Shown: positions 34,718 through 43,932 of the stretch, one piece after another
Layout: each line of letters begins with the position of its first letter
How positions within the stretch are numbered: the stretch's first letter is position 1
Origin: Ignavibacteria bacterium
GTDB taxonomy: Bacteria; Bacteroidota; Ignavibacteria; Tepidaquicellales; Tepidaquicellaceae
Direction of reading: 5' to 3'
Assembly (NCBI GenBank): GCA_016929695.1
Contig: JAFGII010000035.1
Coordinates: 1 to 64,000, forward strand
Length of the DNA: 64,000 nucleotides
Notes under the pieces: model-generated
Told to the model about the DNA's origin: nothing
The model's database searches: none
Seen by the model: the letters and a program-made list of their open reading frames with translations, nothing else
Translations under genes and position numbers: made by a program

Positions 34718-36457
34718 TTATTTTAGATAAGGTTTAACATTTTCATTGTAAAAATTAATGACTTCTTTTCTTATTTCTGTCTCGGTTGTATAGGTGGTTA
34801 TTTTTTCAATCAGTTCTTTTGCTTCCGAATATCTTATTGCACGTATTATTTGTTTAATTTCAGGATACTTCCCGGGAGTAACGCTCAGTTCGTCAATATC
34901 AAGACCGAGTAAGACCGGCACGGCAATTGAATTGGAGGCCATTTCACCGCAGATACTGACTTTAATATTGCTCTTATGACCTGAAGTTACAATGCTCTGC
35001 AAGGTTCTTATAACTGCAGGATGAAATTCCTGATATAAATCCGCAACAAGTTCGTTATTCCTGTCAACTGCAAGCAGATATTGAATTAGGTCGTTTGTCC
35101 CGATACTGAAAAAATCAACTTCTTTGGCAAGTTCATCAGCAAGCATACAGGCAGACGGTACTTCTATCATAATTCCAAAAGGCGTTGGCTTATGATATTT
35201 GATTTTTTTTCGGTCAAGTTCCTTTCTTACATCATTGAAAATTATTTTTGCTTGTTTGACTTCCTCTATGGAAGATATCATCGGAAGCATAATTTTCATA
35301 TTCTTTTTAACTGAAGCAATTAATAATGCGCGGATTTGTTCCCTGAATATGTCTTCCCTGTCCAGACAAATTCTTATTCCCCGCCAGCCGAGAAAAGGAT
35401 TTGGTTCTCTTTCTGAACTTGGCAGAAGTTTATCACCACCTATATCGTATGTCCTTATTGTTGCCTGTTTTGGATATGCTATTGCACATATTTTGGAATA
35501 TTCTTCTATTTGTTCTGCCTCTGTCGGGAAATCACCTCTGTCAATAAAAAGACGCTCGCTTCTGTATAATCCGATTCCGCATTCCTTTAGATTTCTCATT
35601 AATTCCATTTCATCGTCAACGTTAATATTCACGGTGAGTTCGAGAGGTTTACCGTCAAGCGTTACGTTTGGAAGATATACAAATTTAATTAATTTTTTCT
35701 CCTGCTCTCTGTAAGCCCTTAATTTCTCTTCGTAATTGTCAATTGTCTTTTCTTCCGGATTCAATATAATAATTCCTTCAAATCCGTCTATAATTATTGT
35801 TTGTCCGGGAATAACAAACTTCGATATTACTTTCATACCTACAACTGCGGGTATTCGTAATGCCCTCGAAATAATGGCTGCGTGTGAGTTTATCCCCCCT
35901 ACATCGGTTGCATAACCCTGAACTTTCCTGCGGCTGAATAATATCGTGTCGCTTGGTGAAAGTTCGTGTGCTACTATTATTGAATTTTCTTCAACTTTTG
36001 ATACAAGTTTTTCCCTGTTCATATTTCTCACAACTCTGTTCTTAACGTCGTTTATGTCGGCAAATCTTTCACGCATATAATCATCGTCAGAAGTCAGTAG
36101 CGTTCCTCCTAGTTTATTTATTTCATCATTAAAAACATAACTTGCCGAACGCTTTTCTCTTTTTATTCGGCTTAGAACGTTATTAAAAAAATAATTGTCG
36201 TTTAAAATTTCTATCTGGGCTTCAAATATTTTTGAATTCTTTTCTCCTATTCGCTCTATTGCTATGTTGTGGATTTTTGTTAATTCAGTCCTTGATATTT
36301 CAATTGCATTTTTGAATTCTGACAATTCCGCTTCTATTTCATCTTCGGAAAGAACTTTTGTGTTGATAAAAATCTGCTTTCGTGTATATAAATATGCCTG
36401 CCCTATTGATATTCCGGGTGATGCCGCGATACCTTTATATATCTTTTCTTCTGACAA
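34718..36457 (-). CDS. ptsI: PTS enzyme I (phosphoenolpyruvate-protein phosphotransferase)
   Basis: Enzyme I moves the phosphate from phosphoenolpyruvate to HPr. The 579 residues match the usual length. The phosphorylated His is H192 in GGINSHAAIISRALRIPAVV. The C-terminal PEP-binding barrel shows LYRSERLFIDRGDFP, FLGWRGIRICLDR and SIGTNDLIQYLLAVDRNN. No EIIA, EIIB or EIIC gene is in the window, and HPr is encoded 5 kb away, so a regulatory phosphorelay is possible (inference). It is the first gene of the seven-gene minus-strand run. Confidence 0.97.
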   Translation of the reverse strand: MSEEKIYKGIAASPGISIGQAYLYTRKQIFINTKVLSEDEIEAELSEFKNAIEISRTELTKIHNIAIERIGEKNSKIFEAQIEILNDNYFFNNVLSRIKREKRSASYVFNDEINKLGGTLLTSDDDYMRERFADINDVKNRVVRNMNREKLVSKVEENSIIVAHELSPSDTILFSRRKVQGYATDVGGINSHAAIISRALRIPAVVGMKVISKFVIPGQTIIIDGFEGIIILNPEEKTIDNYEEKLRAYREQEKKLIKFVYLPNVTLDGKPLELTVNINVDDEMELMRNLKECGIGLYRSERLFIDRGDFPTEAEQIEEYSKICAIAYPKQATIRTYDIGGDKLLPSSEREPNPFLGWRGIRICLDREDIFREQIRALLIASVKKNMKIMLPMISSIEEVKQAKIIFNDVRKELDRKKIKYHKPTPFGIMIEVPSACMLADELAKEVDFFSIGTNDLIQYLLAVDRNNELVADLYQEFHPAVIRTLQSIVTSGHKSNIKVSICGEMASNSIAVPVLLGLDIDELSVTPGKYPEIKQIIRAIRYSEAKELIEKITTYTTETEIRKEVINFYNENVKPYLK

Positions 36458-36848
36458 TATCTGTTTTCTATATTTTCCTGTAAAATAAGATTAAATTTCT
36501 ATGATAAAAAGGAATTAACACTATCTTATTTTCCTTAGATTTTTCGATTAATTTTTGTGTTCTTGTTATTATTTCATTGTAAATTTATTTCATCGAATGA
36601 ACTTGTAAAAGAGTTCGTATGAACGAAATGAATCAGGGTTCATTTAGAGAGATAATTATTTTCACCCAAAATCATTAAAACCTATCTAACCTCATTATTG
36701 TAATTTATAATTTTTAATTTTGTGTTCTTAGATTTTTTTTCGTGTGATTAGTGTTAAAAAACACCCTGTTATTTATCACTTGTTTTTCTCTTTTGAATTG
36801 AGTTAATAATTAAATAAGACTAATTTATGCAGAAAGGAAAGGAAAAAC
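36458..36848. other. 391-base gap between divergent ptsI and DUF2721 genes
   Basis: No gene is seen. It contains a long imperfect inverted repeat (about 36580-36640, with ATTTCATCGAATGAAC facing GTTCGTATGAACGAAAT) and one copy of the TTAGTGTTAAA-type intergenic repeat (about 36738-36765). Promoters for both flanking genes must lie here. Confidence 0.55.
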
Positions 36849-37328
36849 TTGGCACTTGATACATTTTTAAAAGCTATTCAGTTAATGCTGGCACCTGCGG
36901 TGATGATTTCCGCTTGCGGGCTCTTATTACTTAGTATTAACAATAAACACTCGTCAATTACTAATAGGATTCGCCTTTTAAACGAAGAGAAAAGAAGATT
37001 TTTATTTAAAATGAAAGACGAAAAGGACCTTGAACTCTTTGAAACCATACGATATCAGAGCATAGGAAAACAACTCGACGATATGCTGTACCGTCTGAAA
37101 CTCGTCAGAAATGTAATAATTTTTTTCGTCAGCGGCATATTTCTCTTTATATTAACATCCCTGATAATTGGTCTTGAAATGTTTTTGAAAATAAATGAAA
37201 TGGAATATTTGAAAGTAATTTGCTTTATTCTCGGTATGATTTCCGTTGCGATAGGAATGATATACTCCCTTACTGAAACTCTTAAGGGTTATAAAATTGT
37301 TTTTCTTGACGTAAAAGCGGATGAATAA
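36849..37328 (+). CDS. DUF2721 family membrane protein
   Basis: A 159-residue protein of the DUF2721 family: two or three membrane helices around a charged cytoplasmic helical segment. The start APAVMISACGLLLLSINN and the following NRIRLLNEEKRRF are the family hallmark. Function is unknown. The gene must start at TTG 36849, preceded by an AGGAAAGG ribosome binding site; the nearby ATG at 36827 is in another frame and stops quickly. The aldo/keto reductase gene follows after 9 bases. Confidence 0.85.
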   Translation: MALDTFLKAIQLMLAPAVMISACGLLLLSINNKHSSITNRIRLLNEEKRRFLFKMKDEKDLELFETIRYQSIGKQLDDMLYRLKLVRNVIIFFVSGIFLFILTSLIIGLEMFLKINEMEYLKVICFILGMISVAIGMIYSLTETLKGYKIVFLDVKADE

Positions 37329-37337
37329 AATAATTAT

Positions 37338-38777
37338 ATGAAACCGGCGGATATAGGATTCGGGTGTTATCGTATTGATTACAGGGTTGAAGAGCATTAT
37401 AAATCTCTTTATAAGGCAATCCTCGGCGGAATAGCTCTAATAGATACATCGGCAAATTATTCCGACGGAGGCAGTGAAATTCTGGTTGGTAATGTAATAA
37501 CAGACCTGATTAACGAAAATAAAATTACTAGGAAAGATGTAATAATTGTCACAAAAGCAGGTTATATTCAGGGAAAAAATTTCAAGTTTGCAATGGACAA
37601 AAAAAAGTCCGGGAATCCTTATCCGGATGTTGTCGAATATTCCGGTAATTTATGGCACTGTATAAATCCCATCTTCTTGGAAGACCAGTTTAAATTACAA
37701 CTTGAACGGCTGAAACAAAATAATGCAGGTGGATATATTGATGTGTATTTACTCCATAACCCCGAGTATTTTTTCGGTTGGGCTAAAAATAATAATGAAT
37801 ATATTGCGGAAGAGAATGTTCAAAAAGAGTTTTATTCAAGAATAAAAAAAGCATTTGTATTTCTTGAAGAAAAAGTCAGAAGCGGAATTATTAAATATTA
37901 TGGAATTTCATCCAATACTTTTCCCGTAAATTCTAAAATTTATGATTTTGTTTCGCTTGAAAAAATTATACAAATAGCAAATGAAATATCTCCTGAAAAT
38001 CATTTCAATTATGTGCAGTTGCCGTTTAATTTGCTTGAGTCAGGAGCCATGCTTGAAAAAAATCAAAGGAAAAATTTTGCTTCCGTCTTAGATATTACAA
38101 GAAAAAATAATATTTTCGTTCTTGTTAATAGACCTCTGAATTCTATTACTCCTAAAGGATTGATAAGACTTGCAGATTTCTCTGTTGAGGATTACTCCGT
38201 TTCTGATTTTCAAAATCAGCTTTCTCTTACCATTGATTTGGAAAATGATTTAATAAACAGGGAACTTGAACAGTTTAATATAGAAGAAAATTCCCGAACT
38301 AAACTTAATGCAATTCTTCAGATTGCAAATTTAATTAAGGAAAACTGGAATAATTTTACTTCGATTGAACATTTGAATGATGTTATTGAAAATTATTTCA
38401 TTCCTAGAATAAATTATCTTACGGATTTGTTTCATTCGGGACAATTTGATAGTGACACGGAAGATTATTTTGATAATTATATGTTCGAATTGAAGAAATT
38501 AATAAGAATACTTACTAATATTTATAAAATTAAAGCAAACAAACGTAATAATTCTATTAAATCTATTGTTGACTCGCATTTGAAAAAAGATTTACACGGT
38601 TTAACCCTGTCACAAAAAGCAGTGCATATATTGCGTTCGGTTGAAGGAGTTGGGTGTGTCCTTGTCGGTGCTAAAAAACAAAATTATGTTGAGGAAATGA
38701 TTAATATTATGAAAGTTAATAGGGTCACAAATCCCCTTAAGATATTTAAAAAATTGCAAAAAGATATATTCAAATAA
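37338..38777 (+). CDS. Aldo/keto reductase with an inserted helical region
   Basis: A 479-residue NAD(P)H-dependent aldo/keto reductase. The catalytic tetrad is visible: Asp and Tyr in ALIDTSANYSDG, Lys in IIVTKAGY and His in VYLLHNPEYF. The barrel closes with SVEGVGCVLVGAKKQNYVEE at the end, as in the family. It is longer than the usual 280-350 residues because a helical, Asn/Leu-rich region of about 150 residues (about 290-430) is inserted late in the barrel. The substrate cannot be told. It is followed by the deacetylase-like gene and tadA in one transcript. Confidence 0.85.
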   Translation: MKPADIGFGCYRIDYRVEEHYKSLYKAILGGIALIDTSANYSDGGSEILVGNVITDLINENKITRKDVIIVTKAGYIQGKNFKFAMDKKKSGNPYPDVVEYSGNLWHCINPIFLEDQFKLQLERLKQNNAGGYIDVYLLHNPEYFFGWAKNNNEYIAEENVQKEFYSRIKKAFVFLEEKVRSGIIKYYGISSNTFPVNSKIYDFVSLEKIIQIANEISPENHFNYVQLPFNLLESGAMLEKNQRKNFASVLDITRKNNIFVLVNRPLNSITPKGLIRLADFSVEDYSVSDFQNQLSLTIDLENDLINRELEQFNIEENSRTKLNAILQIANLIKENWNNFTSIEHLNDVIENYFIPRINYLTDLFHSGQFDSDTEDYFDNYMFELKKLIRILTNIYKIKANKRNNSIKSIVDSHLKKDLHGLTLSQKAVHILRSVEGVGCVLVGAKKQNYVEEMINIMKVNRVTNPLKIFKKLQKDIFK

Positions 38778-38792
38778 AAATTTAAGTATCCT

Positions 38793-39878
38793 TTGCCTTT
38801 GAAAAGTCTGAAAATAAAAATTTTAATTTTACTTGTACTCTTAATTACTGTTGTAATTTTGCTTATCTTCAGACAGAAAGAAAACAATTATGATTATGGT
38901 GATAATATTTCAAAATCAGTTAAGACAAAGGAAGAAATAAAAATATCCTTGTCGAATGAATTGGATTCCGTTATGTTTTCGTTCGGAATACAAAAAGAAT
39001 GGATTAAAAATACATCCGCGCAGAATCCTTCCGGATGGTTTTCAAAAGAAATATCCCTGCCCAACGATGTTTATGCTGGTGCTGTAGTAAGTGATTTAAT
39101 AAAACATATTTTGCAATACAGTTTAATAATAGAATCAAAAGAAGACTTCAATCCGAATCATCTGGTCCCTGTAAATTTATTCGCGGAAATTAAAGATGCA
39201 GGAGGCAAATCTGAATTTATTATTGCTAATTTAGATTTTATTTACAATGAAAATCTGAAAAGAGATGCAGGCAAAGTTTGTATTATCCTGAATGACTTTG
39301 AAAACTTTGAACGGGAAAAGGCAGAGGAAATAATTAATAATCAGAAAAATCTTTCTTTTGTTATGCCTAATTCATTTGATTTGATAGATATTCAGGCAAT
39401 TATGATTAATTCTGAATGCGATTACATAAACTGTTTTGAAATAGGCGAAGCAAATAATTATCAGGCTGATTTCAGAAACCAGAAGGATAATATGGTTAAC
39501 CGTAGCAATAATAAAAAAAGAATGTACAAGATATGTAATGATTACGATAAAGAAAAATATCTCATACTGCTTAATCCTCTCAAATTAAATGAAACTCAAA
39601 CGGAGATTATAAATGATTTATCAAAATGCAGAGGAAATATTTTTGTTGATACTGTGTTAATAAAAATTGATTTAAGAAATGAGGGAAATATTGATGAATC
39701 TGATTTTGAAAAACTTATTAAAGAAAAAACAAATTACGGTCTTATGAAGAAAGCAATTCTCCTCGGTATTAACGGCGGAGATTATTCTGCTTTAATGAAT
39801 TGTATCTCGCGGATGGAAAAATCAGGATATAAATTTTATTCTTTTAAAGAATTTGTTAAACGGCAAATGATTGAATGA
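38793..39878 (+). CDS. Membrane-anchored divergent polysaccharide deacetylase-like protein
   Basis: A 361-residue protein with one N-terminal membrane anchor (about 6-25) and a large periplasmic part. Segments AGKVCIILNDFENFERE, NLSFVMPNSFDL and the final KKAILLGINGGDYSALMNCI follow the order of the divergent polysaccharide deacetylase (YibQ-like) family: a beta strand ending in Asp, a strand ending in Pro, and a late Gly-rich strand. The metal-binding His residues are not obvious, so it may be inactive. It starts at TTG 38793 or TTG 38799, as no ATG is available before the anchor. Its stop overlaps the tadA start (ATGA). Confidence 0.6.
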   Translation: MPLKSLKIKILILLVLLITVVILLIFRQKENNYDYGDNISKSVKTKEEIKISLSNELDSVMFSFGIQKEWIKNTSAQNPSGWFSKEISLPNDVYAGAVVSDLIKHILQYSLIIESKEDFNPNHLVPVNLFAEIKDAGGKSEFIIANLDFIYNENLKRDAGKVCIILNDFENFEREKAEEIINNQKNLSFVMPNSFDLIDIQAIMINSECDYINCFEIGEANNYQADFRNQKDNMVNRSNNKKRMYKICNDYDKEKYLILLNPLKLNETQTEIINDLSKCRGNIFVDTVLIKIDLRNEGNIDESDFEKLIKEKTNYGLMKKAILLGINGGDYSALMNCISRMEKSGYKFYSFKEFVKRQMIE

Positions 39879-40330
39879 TAACCGACTCTCATAAATTATG
39901 GATGAATTTTGCGTTAAAGGAATCAGTAATTGCATACGATAACGGGGAAGTTCCGGTCGGCTGTGTAATAATATATAATAATAAATTAATTGCCAAGACG
40001 CATAATCAGGTTGAAAAACTTAAAGACCCTACCGCACATGCGGAAATTCTTGCTATAACATCTGCTGCAAATTATTTAGGAAAAAAATTCCTTGAAAATT
40101 GTTTAATGTATGTTACCCTTGAACCGTGTTCAATGTGTTCCGGTGCAATTGTTCATGCAAGAATTTCACATCTTTATTTTGGTTGTTATGATATAAAAGC
40201 AGGTGCTTGCGGAAGTGTTATGAATATTCCTGAATCGGATAAATTAAATCACAAAGTAAAAGTTTTTGGTGGCATTATGGACGCCGAATGCTCCCAACTC
40301 CTGAAAGAATTCTTCCTCAAAAAACGATAA
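39875..40330 (+). CDS. tadA: tRNA adenosine(34) deaminase
   Basis: TadA deaminates adenosine 34 of tRNA-Arg to inosine in the cytosol. The 151-residue protein has the zinc site H55-A-E57 (TAHAEIL) and PCSMC (C85, C88), with E57 as proton shuttle, and the FGCYDIKAGACGS region that fixes the tRNA-specific subclass. The start ATG overlaps the upstream stop by four bases, so translation is probably coupled. It ends the DUF2721-AKR-deacetylase-tadA run. Confidence 0.95.
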   Translation: MITDSHKLWMNFALKESVIAYDNGEVPVGCVIIYNNKLIAKTHNQVEKLKDPTAHAEILAITSAANYLGKKFLENCLMYVTLEPCSMCSGAIVHARISHLYFGCYDIKAGACGSVMNIPESDKLNHKVKVFGGIMDAECSQLLKEFFLKKR

Positions 40331-40774
40331 CAATTTTTCGATGTACTGATATGTTTTTGCCTGCATGCTTTGGGAATTCCGCCCATTCCGCCATTATGAC
40401 TAACTTTGATTTTTATTCCTAATAATTGACACTATCAAGCCGGAACAAAAGAGTTTTTATATTTAAAAAAATCTTTGTAATTCCGTGTTATTTGTGTTAC
40501 GAATGCATAATCTTTGATTCACTATCGAACATTGAATATTAAATATGCTTTGCGTCCTTTGCATCGTAGCGGGTTTATTTAAATTCATAATACTTTTTAT
40601 CCGTATAAATCAGTCTAATCTGTGTCGTCAGTTTTCTCATGCATAATATCGGTGTTCAGCTATATTACGCTATTCTATGTATTTGGCATTATAATAGAGT
40701 TTGTTATTTAACGCAGAATTTTAAATCCAAAGAATTAATTGATATTCACCTGTCTGAAACAACCGCATCTGTTA
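40331..40774. other. 444-base gap of degenerate intergenic repeats
   Basis: No gene or terminator is clear. It is built of short phrases that recur elsewhere in the window, such as GTAATTCCGTGTTATTTGTG, GCGTCCTTTGCATC and AATCAGTCTAATCTGTGTCG (compare 27165-27205, 62285-62415 and 63180-63230). Confidence 0.6.
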
Positions 40775-41848
40775 CTAAAATCTCTTTATTATTTCCACCT
40801 TTATAAACCTGCTGCAGAAATAATGCTTAATTTTATACACACCTTGCCTTAAAAAATTTAAGTCCAGTAAAAATATATTCCGGTTATTTTTATACACACC
40901 TGAATAAAGCGTTGCTACATTAATTCCCATATCGTTGTATATCTCTGATTTTAAAACAACGGGTTTGTAGGTATAAAAATTAAATTTATAAATGTTACTG
41001 CCGTCAAAACTTGTTATGATTTTTCCGTATTTTTTAAAATAATTTTCAATGTATAATTTACGGCTTTCGGTTTTTTCATAGCCGGTTATAATATTATTTT
41101 GCTTTTCTACTTTTATATGCATCTCATTGGAAATTTCCACAAGATTATTAACCAGTTCTTTATTATGCCAGAGTGAATTATCCTGAAGATGGATATGAAT
41201 ATTTCCGCGTCCCCCGTGCTGCATAAATTTTAAACCGATTTTTTCACATTCTTCTTCTATAATTTTTCTCTCTGTACCGAAATATCTTCCCATATCGGAT
41301 GCAATTCCGGCCATGTGCGGAGATTTATCTACTGTTGACCACCCCCTGCGGTTATATTTCATTTGGTCTTTATATGTTCTTAAGGCATCAGTTAAAAAAG
41401 TTCTGAACTTTACGAGGTCATATAAATGAATTACTTTGATTAAATATATTCCGTTAAGATAAGGAACTATATTTTCTTTTCTGTTTAAAAAAGGAAAATT
41501 GATGTTTACCAGCGTATAATTTTTATTTTTATAAACAACAGGAATAATCTGATTTTCACCTGCTGGATATAAAAATGAGTCGATGTTTGTTGCAAAATAA
41601 AAATTTGGATTGGTGCTTGTATTAAATTCTGCATAAAACGAAAAGTTGTCCTGAGTCGGTATTTCAATACTGTACTTGTGAAAGTTTCTGGTATAATTCC
41701 ACTCTGTTAATTTTCTTTTGACAGGTTCGTTTTCATTACTGGAATTATTACAGTTATATACAAAAATTATATAAGAAATTCCCACCGCTATTAAAAGAGG
41801 AATTAAAATTAATATCAACCTCAGTGTCCGCCATTTAAATCTCATCAA
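40775..41848 (-). CDS. LAS-type (M15-like) metallopeptidase with C-terminal sorting-like domain
   Basis: A 357-residue protein with one N-terminal membrane anchor (about 8-30). The central part carries SPHMAGIASDMGRY, which fits SxHxxGxAxD of D,D-peptidases in the LAS group, and NIHIHL, giving the HxH zinc pair about 30 residues later. Such enzymes cut peptidoglycan or D-Ala peptides. The C-terminal part (YNDMGINVATLYSG, then LRQGVYKIKHYF and KVEIIKRF) resembles a FlgD/T9SS-type beta domain. An N-terminal anchor with a C-terminal sorting-like domain is an unusual mix. It overlaps the HPr gene by 14 bases. Confidence 0.7.
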   Translation of the reverse strand: MMRFKWRTLRLILILIPLLIAVGISYIIFVYNCNNSSNENEPVKRKLTEWNYTRNFHKYSIEIPTQDNFSFYAEFNTSTNPNFYFATNIDSFLYPAGENQIIPVVYKNKNYTLVNINFPFLNRKENIVPYLNGIYLIKVIHLYDLVKFRTFLTDALRTYKDQMKYNRRGWSTVDKSPHMAGIASDMGRYFGTERKIIEEECEKIGLKFMQHGGRGNIHIHLQDNSLWHNKELVNNLVEISNEMHIKVEKQNNIITGYEKTESRKLYIENYFKKYGKIITSFDGSNIYKFNFYTYKPVVLKSEIYNDMGINVATLYSGVYKNNRNIFLLDLNFLRQGVYKIKHYFCSRFIKVEIIKRF

Positions 41849-42101
41849 ACCCCCTGTTAAAAAAATTTACTATTTCATCGGAAAATTCTTCTTCATCCGG
41901 TCCGTCAAATTTTAAAGTCAGGACAGCACCCTTTTCTGCTGCCAGAGTCATTACTCCTATTATGCTTTTACCGTTCACTTCGTAATCATCTCTGGATATT
42001 GTAAATCCGGATTTATATTTTGCTGCTATTTTAACAATTGCTGACGCAGGTCTTGTGTGCATTCCGGCTTTATTTATTATTGTCACTTTTTTTTCTATCA
42101 T
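41835..42101 (-). CDS. ptsH: Phosphocarrier protein HPr
   Basis: HPr accepts phosphate from enzyme I. The 88 residues include H15 in KAGMHTRPA, the phosphorylated site, and S46 in NGKSIIGVMTL, the site used by HPr kinase in many bacteria. Both sit at canonical positions. It is encoded between a polyprenyl synthase (9 bases upstream) and the LAS-type peptidase (overlap), far from ptsI. A regulatory rather than transport role is plausible since no PTS permease is seen here. Confidence 0.95.
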   Translation of the reverse strand: MIEKKVTIINKAGMHTRPASAIVKIAAKYKSGFTISRDDYEVNGKSIIGVMTLAAEKGAVLTLKFDGPDEEEFSDEIVNFFNRGFDEI

Positions 42102-42109
42102 TTTTCCTG

Positions 42110-43099
42110 TCAGTGACTTCTGTTTAATATTATTTCTGAAAACCAGTATAATAATTCTTTCCCCTCTTTTGTCTTAATATTATTAAGAGCAGAGACTGCT
42201 TTTTCTGTATATTCTTTCACAACTTTATTCGCTTCGTTAATTACTCCGTATTTTAAATATATTTCTCTAACGAGATTAACAAAGTTGTCTTCGGAAATAA
42301 CATCATCTTTATTTATAACTGATATAAGTACGTTTCTGTCTTTGTCATCACCTGCAAGTTCGATTGCCTTTAAAAGCAAAAATGTTTTTTTACCTTCTCT
42401 TATATCACCGCCTGTTTTTTTACCGAAATTTTCTTCTTCTCCCATTATATCAAGCAAATCATCCTGCATCTGAAATGCTAACCCGAGGTTCTCTGCATAT
42501 ATCTCTGCCGATTTAATTTCGTTATCACTCGCTTCGGCTATAATTCCCCCTATTGCTGTGCAGGATTCCAGAAGCTTTGATGTTTTTTTCCGGCACATCA
42601 TTATGTAATCGTTAATCGAAACATTTCTGTCTTTTTCAAATGCCTTGTCGTATATCTGTCCTTCACATACTTCCGATAAACTGTTTATGTAATAATCGTA
42701 TATTCTCTTCATATTATTTGAAGAGGTCATATTCAATGCTTTTAAGGATAATGCGATTAAATGGTCGCCTGCAAGTATTGCGGTATCCCTGTCCCATTTT
42801 TTATGAATGGTGATTTTTCCTCTCCTTGTGTCTGCATTGTCCATTATATCGTCGTGTACAAGCGTGAAGTTATGAAGTAATTCAATTGCCGTTGCTGCAT
42901 ATAAAGCATTTCTGTAATCACTTCCGAATGCCTCGCAGGAAAAAAGAGTTAATACGGGCCTTAATCTTTTTCCGCCGCCTGATAATATGTATCTTATAGG
43001 GTCGTATAAATTACGGGGCTCTGTTTTTATGACTAAAGATTTTATCAGATTATTTATTTCTGTTTTGTAACTGTTGTATTTATCCGAATAATCTTTCAC
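42110..43099 (-). CDS. Polyprenyl diphosphate synthase
   Basis: A 329-residue trans-prenyltransferase that condenses isopentenyl diphosphate onto an allylic primer. The first Asp-rich motif DDIMDNADTRRG and the second, QMQDDLLDIMG, are intact, as is GGKRLRPVLTL at the start of the fold. The product length (for quinones or other) cannot be read with certainty. The start overlaps the end of the SGNH gene upstream by four bases, and HPr follows, so the genes are translationally linked. IspF, an upstream pathway enzyme, lies at the other end of the window. Confidence 0.93.
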   Translation of the reverse strand: MKDYSDKYNSYKTEINNLIKSLVIKTEPRNLYDPIRYILSGGGKRLRPVLTLFSCEAFGSDYRNALYAATAIELLHNFTLVHDDIMDNADTRRGKITIHKKWDRDTAILAGDHLIALSLKALNMTSSNNMKRIYDYYINSLSEVCEGQIYDKAFEKDRNVSINDYIMMCRKKTSKLLESCTAIGGIIAEASDNEIKSAEIYAENLGLAFQMQDDLLDIMGEEENFGKKTGGDIREGKKTFLLLKAIELAGDDKDRNVLISVINKDDVISEDNFVNLVREIYLKYGVINEANKVVKEYTEKAVSALNNIKTKEGKELLYWFSEIILNRSH

Positions 43100-43770
43100 T
43101 GTAAAATAATTTTTTGGTCAAGTAAATTATAATATTTAAGTATATAATATATAAAAAGGTCCTGTATAGAGTCATAATTTTGCGGATGCAGACCATCTGT
43201 GCTCATCTCTAGACCGTTTTCCTTCTGAATTTCTATTTCACTGTAAAGGTCAATTATCTGGATTTCAGGATATTTTTTCCCTATATCCAATAGCCATTCG
43301 TTCATTATTGCAATGACTTCTTCTGCAGGCTTGTAATTGGCAATGTTGCATATAAAAATTACCGGTACTTTAGATAATGATACGTTAAAAAATTCCGCAA
43401 AGTCATTTGCTATAACCTGTGGAGAATTTCTGTAGTCATTTATTCCCGAAAGGAGAAATATTGCATCGTATTCGTTTGTGTCGGAAATTTCTTTTGCTTT
43501 ATTTGTTGCCCATTGAAGAGATGTCCCAAGATTACTTTCTTGGTCTATGATTATTCCGTATTGCCAGAAGAATTCTTCGTATCCTTCAAAAGCACCAACC
43601 GCCCAGGAATGTCCTATTATTTTAATGTATGGTATAAAAGATTCGGAATTTCTTTTTATTTTTAGTAAACTGTCTGTGTATAAATTGGTATCCCTGATAA
43701 TAATATCCGCTCCTGCCCTGCCGGCAATTAAAAGTGTCAGTAGTAAAACAAAAAAAAATTTTCTTGTCAT
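43096..43770 (-). CDS. Secreted SGNH/GDSL hydrolase
   Basis: A 224-residue SGNH-fold esterase. Signal peptide MTRKFFFVLLLTLLIAGRAG. Block I is IIGHSWAVG, with nucleophile S55 preceded by His rather than Asp. Block III is LLSGINDYR with the Asn. Block V is STDGLHPQNYD with Asp and His. Such enzymes remove or transfer acyl groups on sugars or lipids in the periplasm. It heads the operon with polyprenyl synthase, HPr and the LAS-type peptidase, and is divergent from a plus-strand acylation cluster with two more SGNH proteins. Confidence 0.88.
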   Translation of the reverse strand: MTRKFFFVLLLTLLIAGRAGADIIIRDTNLYTDSLLKIKRNSESFIPYIKIIGHSWAVGAFEGYEEFFWQYGIIIDQESNLGTSLQWATNKAKEISDTNEYDAIFLLSGINDYRNSPQVIANDFAEFFNVSLSKVPVIFICNIANYKPAEEVIAIMNEWLLDIGKKYPEIQIIDLYSEIEIQKENGLEMSTDGLHPQNYDSIQDLFIYYILKYYNLLDQKIILQ

Positions 43771-43932
43771 TAAATAATATTTCTGTTCAGAAATTCGTTA
43801 AAATTAGTCATTATTTAATTCTAAATAAATGCAGTAACACATTAAAAAGTTTTACTTTACAACGCCTCGCGGTTTCCTTCCTCCCTGTAATATCCCGCTC
43901 CGTCTTAGACTTTTCTTTCTGTCTAATAAATT

